A stretch of 64,000 bases of DNA from Caenimonas aquaedulcis (GTDB lineage Bacteria > Pseudomonadota > Gammaproteobacteria > Burkholderiales > Burkholderiaceae_C): assembly GCF_015831345.1 (NCBI RefSeq), contig NZ_JADWYS010000001.1, forward strand, positions 1,622,118 through 1,686,117, written 5' to 3'. The position numbers and the translations under genes were made by a program. The notes under the pieces are model-generated. The model made no database searches. It saw only the letters and a program-made list of their open reading frames with translations, and was not told the origin of the DNA. Positions 8,225 through 16,735 of the stretch are shown here, in pieces (position 1 is the first letter of the stretch; each line of letters begins with the position of its first letter).

Positions 8225-9838
8225 ATGCAAGACAAGATTCCCCGCAACTTCGCCCTGCTCGCCCTGTGCGCCGCCCTCGCCGCGCCCGCCCTGGCCGCCA
8301 TCGTGCCGCCCGGCGTCCAGCTGCATCCCACGCAGACGCTGATCCGCAACAACGGCTCCGAGCCCGAAACGCTGGACCCGGCCCTCGCCGAGACGGTGGG
8401 CGCGAACAACATCACCCGCGACCTCTTCGAAGGCCTCACCGCCAACGACGGCGACGGCAAGATCGTGCCCGGCGTGGCCGAGAGCTGGAAGCAGACCAAC
8501 GCGACCACCTGGGTGTTCAAGCTGCGCCAAAACGCCAAGTGGTCCAACGGCGACCCGGTGACGGCGCAGGACTGCGTCTACGGCATCCGCCGCTTCCTGG
8601 ACCCCAAGACCGCGTCCAAGTACGCGACCACCTACGGCGTGTTCCTGCTGAACGGCAAGGAAGTCGCGATGGGCAAGAAGCCGCCGGCCGACGTCGGCGT
8701 GAAGGCGCTCGACAAGTTCACGGTGGAAATCAAGACGGCCTTCCCCGTCACCTTCCTGCCGCAGCTCCTGTCCAATAACAACCTCGGGCCGCTGCACCAG
8801 GCGTCGGTGGAAAAGTTCGGCAAGGACTGGACCAAGCCGGGCAACATGGTGGGCAACGGCGCCTTCATGCTGAAGGACTGGGTCGTGAACCGCAGCGTGG
8901 TCATCGAGAAGAACCCCCACTACTGGGACAAGGACCACGTGCAGCTCACGCGCGTCACCTACCTGGGCGTGGAGGACGGCAACGCCGACGTGAAGCTCTT
9001 CGAGTCGGGCCAGAACGAGATGGTCTACCAGCTGCCGCCCGGCACCTACGAGGACGCGAAGAAGAAATTCCCGAAGGACGTGCGCAACGCGCCGATGCTG
9101 GGCCTGCGCTACTACACGCTGCAGACGCAGAGCCCCGCGATGAAGGACGTGCGCGTGCGCAAGGCGCTCTCCATGGTGATCGACCGCGACATCCTCGCCA
9201 CCAAGATCACCGCCGACGGGCAGGCACCCGCCTACGGCCTGATCGTCAAGGGCATGGAAGGCGCCGACATGACCGACTACGATTGGGCGAAGTGGCCCAT
9301 GGACAAGAAGGTCGCCGAGGCGAAGAAGCTGCTGGCGGACGCCGGCGTGAAGCCCGGCACCAAGTACACCTTCACGTACAACACCAGCGAATACCACAAG
9401 AAGATGGCGATCTTCGCGCAGTCCGAGTGGAAGAAAAAGCTGGGCGTGGACATCGAGCTCGAGGCGATGGAGTTCAAGGTGCTGGTGAAGAAGCGCCATG
9501 ACGGCACCTTCGAGATCGCGCGCGACGGCTTCATCGCCGACTACAACGACGCGACCAACTTCCTCGCGCTCGTGCGCTGCGATTCGGACCAGAACCTGAA
9601 CTTCAACTGCAACCGCAAGGCCGAGGAGCTGATCACCCAGGCCGAGCAGAACGACGACGCGGGCAAGCGCAAGGGCCTGCTCACGCAGGCGACGAAGATG
9701 ATCATGGAGGACTACCCCCTGATCCCGCTCGTCCAGTACTCCCTGCCCCGGCTGGTAAAATCCTACGTCGGCGGGTATTCGCTGCAGAACGCGCAAGACC
9801 GCTTCCGCAGCAAGGACCTGTACATCATCAAGCACTGA
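8225..9838 (+). CDS. Oligopeptide-binding protein (OppA-like)
   Basis: This 537-residue periplasmic binding protein is of the OppA/MppA branch of family 5. It has a signal peptide (ALLALCAALAAPALA) and the hallmark NNGSEPETLDPALAE opening. The downstream pattern TWVFKLRQNAKWSNGDPVTA and DAGVKPGTKYTF is typical of OppA. The start is the ATG at 8225, with GAGGA six bases before it; the frame is open far upstream only because of high G+C. It heads an oppABCDF-like run but is separated from oppB by a strong terminator. That fits the usual excess of binding protein over the membrane complex. Confidence 0.93.
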   Translation: MQDKIPRNFALLALCAALAAPALAAIVPPGVQLHPTQTLIRNNGSEPETLDPALAETVGANNITRDLFEGLTANDGDGKIVPGVAESWKQTNATTWVFKLRQNAKWSNGDPVTAQDCVYGIRRFLDPKTASKYATTYGVFLLNGKEVAMGKKPPADVGVKALDKFTVEIKTAFPVTFLPQLLSNNNLGPLHQASVEKFGKDWTKPGNMVGNGAFMLKDWVVNRSVVIEKNPHYWDKDHVQLTRVTYLGVEDGNADVKLFESGQNEMVYQLPPGTYEDAKKKFPKDVRNAPMLGLRYYTLQTQSPAMKDVRVRKALSMVIDRDILATKITADGQAPAYGLIVKGMEGADMTDYDWAKWPMDKKVAEAKKLLADAGVKPGTKYTFTYNTSEYHKKMAIFAQSEWKKKLGVDIELEAMEFKVLVKKRHDGTFEIARDGFIADYNDATNFLALVRCDSDQNLNFNCNRKAEELITQAEQNDDAGKRKGLLTQATKMIMEDYPLIPLVQYSLPRLVKSYVGGYSLQNAQDRFRSKDLYIIKH

Positions 9839-9862
9839 CGGCGGTACCCCCGCCCTCAACCG

Positions 9863-9895
9863 CGCCGGCGCAGCACCCTTTGCGCCGGCGTTTTT
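9863..9895 (+). terminator. Rho-independent terminator after oppA-like gene
   Basis: A perfect 10-base stem (CGCCGGCGCA at 9863-9872 and TGCGCCGGCG at 9881-9890) with an 8-base loop is followed by five T at 9891-9895. It sits 24 bases after the binding-protein stop and 18 bases before the permease start. It could end the binding-protein message, or attenuate read-through into oppBCDF. Confidence 0.88.
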
Positions 9896-9913
9896 GCGAG
9901 AGCCCTGCACACC

Positions 9914-10834
9914 ATGTGGTCGTACACATTGCGTCGCCTGCTGGCGACCATTCCCACGCTGCTGGCCGTCATCACGGCCTGCTACTTCCTCGTGCACGCC
10001 GCGCCGGGCGGCCCCTTCGACAGTGACAAGCAGGTCTCCGCCGCCGTCCTCGCGAACCTCCAGGCCAAGTACCACCTGGACCTGCCGCCCTGGCAGCAGT
10101 ACCTCTTCTACCTGAACAACGTCATCCACGGTGACCTCGGCGCGTCCTTCCGCTATGCGGACTGGTCGGTGAACGACCTCGTCGCCGCGGCGCTGCCTGT
10201 GTCGCTGTCCATCGGCGGGCTGTCGATGCTGATTTCCTTTTTCGTCGGCGTCGCCATGGGGACGGCCGCCGCGTTGCGCCAGAACAGCGCCGCCGACTAC
10301 GGCGTGATGCTGGTGGGTAACCTGGGCAGCGTGTTCCCGTCCTTCGTCATCGGGCCGGTGCTGGTGCTCGTGTTCGCGCTCTGGCTGCACTGGCTGCCCG
10401 CGGGCGGCTGGGACGACTTCAAGCCGGCGTTCATGATCATGCCGGTCGCCCTGCTCACCTTCATCAATGTCGCGACCATCGCGCGGGTGATGCGCGGCAG
10501 CCTGATCGAGGTGATGCACAGCAACTTCATCCGCACGGCGCGGGCCAAGGGCCTGCCGACCCGCATCGTGGTACTGCGCCACGCGCTCAAGCCCGCGCTG
10601 CTGCCGGTCATCTCGGTGCTGAGCCCGCTCGCGATCTCCTCGATCACCGCGGCGCTCGTGACCGAGACCGTGTTTTCCATCCCGGGCCTGGGCAAGCTGA
10701 TCGTGAACGGCGCGGGCAACCGCGACTACACGCTGGTGCTCGGCCTCGTCGTGCTGATCACGGTGCTCGCGGTGACGCTCAACCTGATCGTCGACCTCGC
10801 GTACGCCGCGCTCGACCCGAAGATTCGTTACTGA
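9914..10834 (+). CDS. Oligopeptide ABC transporter permease (OppB-like)
   Basis: This 306-residue protein opens MWSYTLRRLLATIPTLLAVITACYF, the standard OppB N-terminus, and contains six predicted membrane segments. The EAA motif is NFIRTARAKGLPTRIVVLRH, and VTETVFSIPGLGKLIVN is the conserved last-loop signature. The length equals Escherichia coli OppB (306). It forms the membrane channel with the OppC-like protein 9 bases downstream. The cognate binding protein is most likely the OppA-like gene just upstream, across the terminator. Confidence 0.94.
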   Translation: MWSYTLRRLLATIPTLLAVITACYFLVHAAPGGPFDSDKQVSAAVLANLQAKYHLDLPPWQQYLFYLNNVIHGDLGASFRYADWSVNDLVAAALPVSLSIGGLSMLISFFVGVAMGTAAALRQNSAADYGVMLVGNLGSVFPSFVIGPVLVLVFALWLHWLPAGGWDDFKPAFMIMPVALLTFINVATIARVMRGSLIEVMHSNFIRTARAKGLPTRIVVLRHALKPALLPVISVLSPLAISSITAALVTETVFSIPGLGKLIVNGAGNRDYTLVLGLVVLITVLAVTLNLIVDLAYAALDPKIRY

Positions 10835-10843
10835 AGGCGCGCC

Positions 10844-11752
10844 ATGTTCTTTTCCACGCGCCGCCAGATCATCGACCAGCTCGCCGAGCCGGTCGCCGTC
10901 ACGCCCGGCCGCAGCCCCTGGGCCGACGCCCGCACCCGCTTCATGCGCAACAAGGCGGCGGTCGCGAGCGTCGTCGCCCTGCTCGTCATCGGCGCGCTGT
11001 GCGTCTTCGGTCCGCTCGTGCTGCCCTTCGACTTCGACTCCACCGACTGGGACGCGATGAAGCTGCCGCCCACGCTGCAGAACATGCACCTGTGGGGCAC
11101 CGACGAATCGGGCCGGGACCTGCTCGTGCGCTGCCTGATCGGCGGGCGCATCTCGCTCATGGTGGGCCTGCTCGCGACGCTCTGCTCGGTCGCCGTCGGC
11201 ATCGCGTGGGGCGCGACCGCCGGCTTCCTCGGCGGCAAGATCGACGGCTTCATGATGCGCATCGTCGACATGATGTACGCGATCCCCTACCTGCTCATCG
11301 CGATCCTGCTGGTCACCATCCTGGGCCGCGAGTTCTACCTCGTGGTGCTCGCGATCACCGCGTTCTCGTGGATGGACATGGCGCGCGTCGTGCGCGGCCA
11401 GACGCTGTCGCTGCGCACCATGGAATTCGTCGAGGCCGCGCGCGCCATCGGTGTCCCGACGCGCCGCATCATCTTCAACCACATCGTGCCCAACCTGCTG
11501 GGTGTCGTCGTGATCTACACCACCGTGACGGTGCCCTCGGTGATCCTCACGGAGTCCGTGCTGTCCTTCCTCGGCCTGGGCATCCAGGAACCGATGACGA
11601 GCTGGGGCGTGCTCATCGAGGACGGCACCAAGGTGATGGAAGTCGCGCCGTGGATGCTGCTCTTCCCGGCGGCGCTGCTGTCGATCACGCTTTATTGCTT
11701 CAACTTCATCGGCGACGGCCTGCGCGACGCGCTCGATCCCAAGGAACGCTAA
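10844..11752 (+). CDS. Oligopeptide ABC transporter permease (OppC-like)
   Basis: This 302-residue permease has the length of OppC. It has an N-terminal cytoplasmic tail and the conserved GTDESGRDLLVRCLIGGRISL block near 85-105. The EAA motif is EFVEAARAIGVPTRRIIFNH, and SVLSFLGLGIQEPMTSWG is the C-terminal signature of the family. A GAAGG ribosome-binding site lies before its ATG. It sits between OppB-like and OppD-like genes with gaps of 9 and 2 bases, so it is part of one message. Confidence 0.94.
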   Translation: MFFSTRRQIIDQLAEPVAVTPGRSPWADARTRFMRNKAAVASVVALLVIGALCVFGPLVLPFDFDSTDWDAMKLPPTLQNMHLWGTDESGRDLLVRCLIGGRISLMVGLLATLCSVAVGIAWGATAGFLGGKIDGFMMRIVDMMYAIPYLLIAILLVTILGREFYLVVLAITAFSWMDMARVVRGQTLSLRTMEFVEAARAIGVPTRRIIFNHIVPNLLGVVVIYTTVTVPSVILTESVLSFLGLGIQEPMTSWGVLIEDGTKVMEVAPWMLLFPAALLSITLYCFNFIGDGLRDALDPKER

Positions 11753-11754
11753 GC

Positions 11755-12755
11755 ATGGCCGGCAAACTCCTCGAGGTCGACGACCTCAACGTGAAATTCA
11801 AGACGCCCGAAGGCGACGTCACGGCAGTGAACGGCCTGGGCTTCTCGCTCGAGCGCGGCCAGACCTTCGGCATCGTCGGCGAAAGCGGCTCGGGCAAGAG
11901 CCAGAGCATGCTCGCGCTGATGGGGCTGCTGGCATCCAACGGCCGCGCGACCGGCAGCGCGCGCTTCAACGGCGACGACCTGCTCGCGATGGCGCCGCGC
12001 GACCTGAACCGCATCCGGGGCAACCGGATCGCGATGATCTTCCAGGACCCGATGACGTCGCTCAACCCCTACCTCACGGTGGAGCGGCAGATGACCGAGG
12101 TGCTGGAGCTGCATAAGGGCCTCACGCGCAAGAGCGCGCTGACACTGGCGATCCAGACGCTGGAGCAGGTGCGCATCCCCGACGCGGCGCGCCGCATCCG
12201 CATGTACCCGCACGAGTTCTCCGGCGGCATGCGACAGCGCATCATGATCGCGATGGCGCTGCTGTGCCAGCCCGACCTCCTGATCGCCGACGAACCCACC
12301 ACCGCGCTCGACGTGACGGTGCAGGCGCAGACCATGGCGCTCTTGCGCGACCTGCAGCGCGACTTCGGCACGGCCATCATCCTCATCACGCACGACCTGG
12401 GCGTCGTCGCGGGCCTGTGCGACGAGGTGATGGTGCTGTATGGCGGACGCATCATGGAGCAGGCCAGCGCGGAGAGCATCTTCTACCGGCCGACGCATCC
12501 GTACACCCTGGGCCTGCTCGGCGCGGTGCCCAAGATCGACCACGAGGGCGAGCGGCTGGTCGCGATCCCCGGCGTGCCGCCGAACATGGCGCGCCTGCCC
12601 GCGGGCTGCCCGTTCAGCGAGCGCTGTGCCTTCGTGTTCGACAAGTGCGCGGCGGTGCGGCCGGCGCTGCTGCCCGCGCCGGGTGATCCGCAGGTGCTGC
12701 GTGCGTGCCATCGCGAGGTGTCCGAGATCGCCCAGGAAGCGCAGAAGGTGCTGGC

Positions 12756-12759
<4 letters not shown>
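11755..12759 (+). CDS. Oligopeptide ABC transporter ATPase (OppD-like)
   Basis: This 334-residue ATPase carries Walker A GESGSGKS near 40-47, the family signature HEFSGGMRQR and Walker B LLIADEPTTALD. The C-terminal tail holds the oligopeptide/dipeptide-family cysteine cluster CPFSERC..., with further cysteines in DKC and RAC, a region that binds an iron-sulfur cluster in studied homologues. The start is the ATG two bases after the oppC stop. Its last bases overlap the start of the OppF-like gene (ATGA). The methionine in SGGM replaces the usual glutamine, which is common in OppD. Confidence 0.94.
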
Positions 12760-13751
<992 letters not shown>

Positions 13752-13761
13752 AGCAGCGCCG

Positions 13762-15045
13762 ATGAAGACGGACGTCGGCCAACGGATCGCGAGGCGCTTT
13801 TCGCTGCCGCCCGGCGACCTGCTGCGCGACACGCTGTATCGCCGGCTGTGGATCTCCATCCTCACCAGCGCCTTCGGCAGCCAGATCACGATGCTCGCCA
13901 TCCCGCTGACGGCCGCGGTGCTGCTGCACGCGACGCCCCAGCAGATGGGCATGCTCACGTCGGTGGAGCTGGCGCCCTTCGTGCTCTTCTCGCTCCCGTC
14001 GGGCGTGTGGCTGGACCGCGTGAAGAAGCTGCCCGTGTATGTCGCCGGCGAACTCTCGATCGCGCTGGTGCTCGCGAGCGTGCCCGGCGCCTGGGCGCTG
14101 GGCGTGTTGAACATCTACTACCTCTATGGCGTCGCCTTCGTGATCGGCTGCGTGGCGGTGGTCGCGGGAACGGCCGCGCAGATCGTGCTCACGCAGATCG
14201 TGCCGCGCTCGCGGCTCGTGGAGGCACACGCGAAGAACGCGCTCGCGAGTTCCACTGCAGAAGTCGCCGGGCCCGGTGCGGCCGGCGCGTTGATCCGCCT
14301 GGTCGGTGCGCCCGTCGCGCTGCTCGCGGACGCCGTGTTGCTGCTCACCAGCGTGTTCATCCTGAGGGGCCTGAAAATCCATGAGGAGCCCGGCAAGAAG
14401 GTGCCGGGCGAGTTCTGGGCGGCGCTGAAGGAAGGCCTCGCCTTCGTGCGCAGCTCCGCGCTCCTCGTTGCCATGGCCGCGCTCGTGGGCATCTGGCAGA
14501 TGTGCCACCACTCGGCGATGGTGGTGCAGATCCTCTTCGCCACGCGCGAGCTCGGCCTCGACGAGAAGCAGGTCGGCCTGTGCTACGTGGGCCTGGGCGT
14601 CGGCACCGTGGCCGCGGGCGCGTTCGGCAACCGGATCTCGCGGCGCATCGGCGTGGGCCCCTGCCTGCTCTGGGGCTTCGGCATCTGCGGCTTCGGCTGG
14701 CTGCAGCTGGCGCTGGCGCCGGCGAATGCGTGGGGCATCTTCTCCTTCGTGCTGATGCTGGTGTGCTTCGGCCTGGGAGCCGTGCTGATCTTCATCAATT
14801 TCCTGGCCCTCAGGCAGGCCGTGACGCCCGAGCCGCTGCTGGGACGCATGACCAGCACCATGCGCTGGCTGATCCTCCTGCCGGGCGTTCCAGGGGCGTT
14901 GCTGGGGGGGTGGCTGGGGGAGCACCTGGGCCTGCGCTGGGCGCTCGCCTGCGGCGGGCTGGGCGCCGTGGCACTGGCGCTCGGGGGATGGCGCTTCACG
15001 CGGCTGCCGGCGCAGCGCGAGCTACCGGCCCAGGTCCACGGCTGA
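13762..15045 (+). CDS. MFS transporter (MFS_3/EntS-like)
   Basis: This 427-residue inner-membrane protein has about twelve hydrophobic segments. The N-terminal half carries LPSGVWLDRVKKLPV, the loop 2-3 motif of the major facilitator superfamily. The loop between segments 6 and 7 includes KIHEEPGKKVPGEFWAALKEGLAFVRSS, typical of the enterobactin-exporter-like (EntS, MFS_3) branch. It follows oppF by 10 bases and may be read through from that operon. Its 3' end overlaps the convergent antiporter gene by 24 bases. The substrate is unknown; drug, siderophore or metabolite efflux are all possible. Confidence 0.85.
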   Translation: MKTDVGQRIARRFSLPPGDLLRDTLYRRLWISILTSAFGSQITMLAIPLTAAVLLHATPQQMGMLTSVELAPFVLFSLPSGVWLDRVKKLPVYVAGELSIALVLASVPGAWALGVLNIYYLYGVAFVIGCVAVVAGTAAQIVLTQIVPRSRLVEAHAKNALASSTAEVAGPGAAGALIRLVGAPVALLADAVLLLTSVFILRGLKIHEEPGKKVPGEFWAALKEGLAFVRSSALLVAMAALVGIWQMCHHSAMVVQILFATRELGLDEKQVGLCYVGLGVGTVAAGAFGNRISRRIGVGPCLLWGFGICGFGWLQLALAPANAWGIFSFVLMLVCFGLGAVLIFINFLALRQAVTPEPLLGRMTSTMRWLILLPGVPGALLGGWLGEHLGLRWALACGGLGAVALALGGWRFTRLPAQRELPAQVHG

Positions 15046-16653
15046 CAGCGGCGCGGACTCGGTCTTGTAGTCGCCGGTCGCAGGCTTGGCTTCGGGCAGC
15101 GGCGCCTCCTGGTAGTCGAGCATCTCCATGAGGTGATGCATCACTTCGTCGCCGATCTCGTTGGCGCGCCAGAGGCGGATCAACTCGCGGCGCTCGGCGA
15201 CGATGGCGGCATGCCGCAGGCGGTTCTGCAATTCGAGCTTCGGCGTGAGGTCGCTGCCGTCGGAGGCCACCAGCGCGATGCGCTCCGCGATGCCGGCCTT
15301 CTGCGCGTCCGCCCAGGATGGCGGCACGCCTTCGCGGGCGAGTGTGTCGTCCACCGCCTGCAGGGCCGCCTGGCTCATCGCGCGCCGCACGCGCAGCTGC
15401 TCGTCGTGCAGGCTCCAGCGCGAGCCGACCTTGAGCAGGCGGATGAGCGGCGTGAGCGTCAAGCCCTGTCCCACCAGCGTCGCGCCGATCACGACGAAGG
15501 TGAGGAAGATGATCAGGTCGCGATGCGGAAATGGCGCGCCGCCCGGCAGCGTCAGGGGCAGCGCCAGCGCGGCCGCGAGGGACACGATGCCGCGCATGCC
15601 GCACCAGCCGATGATCAGGAGTTCGCTCGTGCTCGGCGGCGGCTCCTGCTGCTTCGGGCTGCCGCTCAGGCCGCGCGGAAGAAACGACACGGGAAACACC
15701 CACACGAAGCGCACCAACACCGCCACTGCCGTGATCGCCGCGCCCAGCACGGCGAGCTGCACGGCCGAATAACGATCGAGGTTACCGACGACCGACGCCA
15801 TCTGCAGCCCGATCAGCATGAACACCAGGCTGTTGAGCAGGAACACGAGCACATTCCACACGGGCCGCGCCATGATCCGCATGCCTGCCGACACGATCTC
15901 CGGCGCGTAGCGGCCCCGCACCAGGCCCGCGGCCACCACGGCGAGCACGCCCGAGACGTGCAGCGCTTCCGCGCCCATGTAGGCCGCGTACGGAATGGTG
16001 AGGACCGTGAGGACCTCGATGAACGGGTCGTTCAGCCGCTTGTGAACGGCGATGTAGAAGAAGGCCAGCGCGATGCCCACGGCGATGCCGACAAGGGACA
16101 CCACGGCGAACTGGGACGCCGCATCCACCAGCGAGAACGTGCCCGTCAGCACCGCGGCGACGGCGAACTTGTAGAGGACGAGGCCGGACGCATCGTTCAC
16201 GAGGCTCTCGCCTTCGAGGATGGTGACGATGCGCCGGGGCATGTTCAGGCGCGACAGGATGGCGGTGGCGGCGACCGCATCGGGCGGGGACACGATCGCC
16301 CCCAGGACGAAGGCCGCGGCCCAGGGTACGTCCGGCACGAGGAACTTCAGCGTGGCGCCCACCGCCAGCGTGGTCACCGTGACGAGGCCGATGGCAAGCA
16401 GGCCGATGGCGCGGATGTGCGCCTTGAAATCGGTCCAGGACGTTAGCAGGGCCGCCTGGTAGAGGATCGGCGGCAGCACGGCGACCAGGATCAGCTGGGG
16501 GTCGAATTGCGCCTGCGGCAGGTTGGGCACGAGGCCGAGGCATGCACCGCCGGCCACCAGCGCGATCGGATAGGGAAACTCGAAGCGGCGTGCGATCCAA
16601 CCCAGCGCCACGGAGCTGAGGAGGAGCAGGAGCACGAGTTGGAGGACTGCCAT
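15022..16653 (-). CDS. CPA1-family Na+/H+ antiporter
   Basis: This 543-residue protein has about twelve membrane segments in the first 410 residues and a cytoplasmic helical tail of about 130. The ion-binding core of the CPA1/NhaP family is visible as GAIVSPPDAVAATAI near 137-151 and LEGESLVNDASGLVL near 165-179. The tail (ALQAVDDTLAREGVPPSW and onward) matches the regulatory C-terminus of bacterial YjcE-type exchangers. It should exchange Na+ or K+ for protons. It is a single-gene unit, convergent with the MFS gene and separated from the TonB receptor gene by a terminator. Confidence 0.9.
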   Translation of the reverse strand: MAVLQLVLLLLLSSVALGWIARRFEFPYPIALVAGGACLGLVPNLPQAQFDPQLILVAVLPPILYQAALLTSWTDFKAHIRAIGLLAIGLVTVTTLAVGATLKFLVPDVPWAAAFVLGAIVSPPDAVAATAILSRLNMPRRIVTILEGESLVNDASGLVLYKFAVAAVLTGTFSLVDAASQFAVVSLVGIAVGIALAFFYIAVHKRLNDPFIEVLTVLTIPYAAYMGAEALHVSGVLAVVAAGLVRGRYAPEIVSAGMRIMARPVWNVLVFLLNSLVFMLIGLQMASVVGNLDRYSAVQLAVLGAAITAVAVLVRFVWVFPVSFLPRGLSGSPKQQEPPPSTSELLIIGWCGMRGIVSLAAALALPLTLPGGAPFPHRDLIIFLTFVVIGATLVGQGLTLTPLIRLLKVGSRWSLHDEQLRVRRAMSQAALQAVDDTLAREGVPPSWADAQKAGIAERIALVASDGSDLTPKLELQNRLRHAAIVAERRELIRLWRANEIGDEVMHHLMEMLDYQEAPLPEAKPATGDYKTESAPLSAVDLGR

Positions 16654-16679
16654 GGGTGCCCGTCGATTATCGCCAGCAC

Positions 16680-16710
16680 AAAAAAAAAGACCACCGACGA
16701 ATCGGTGGTC
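16680..16710 (-). terminator. Strong rho-independent terminator after the TonB-dependent receptor
   Basis: Read leftward, the RNA forms a 9-base-pair stem (GACCACCGA / UCGGUGGUC, 16689-16710) closed by an exceptionally stable UUCG tetraloop. Nine U follow (A run at 16680-16688). It lies 25 bases past the receptor stop and insulates the downstream antiporter gene. Confidence 0.93.
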
Positions 16711-16735
16711 TTGCCTTCAAAGGCGGTCAGTCAGA

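Noticed and set aside
8207..11482. A 1091-codon open frame on the minus strand across oppABC
   Set aside because: It is antisense to three clear transporter genes. Its product is histidine-, arginine- and alanine-rich with no fold, which is what high-G+C third-position bias produces.
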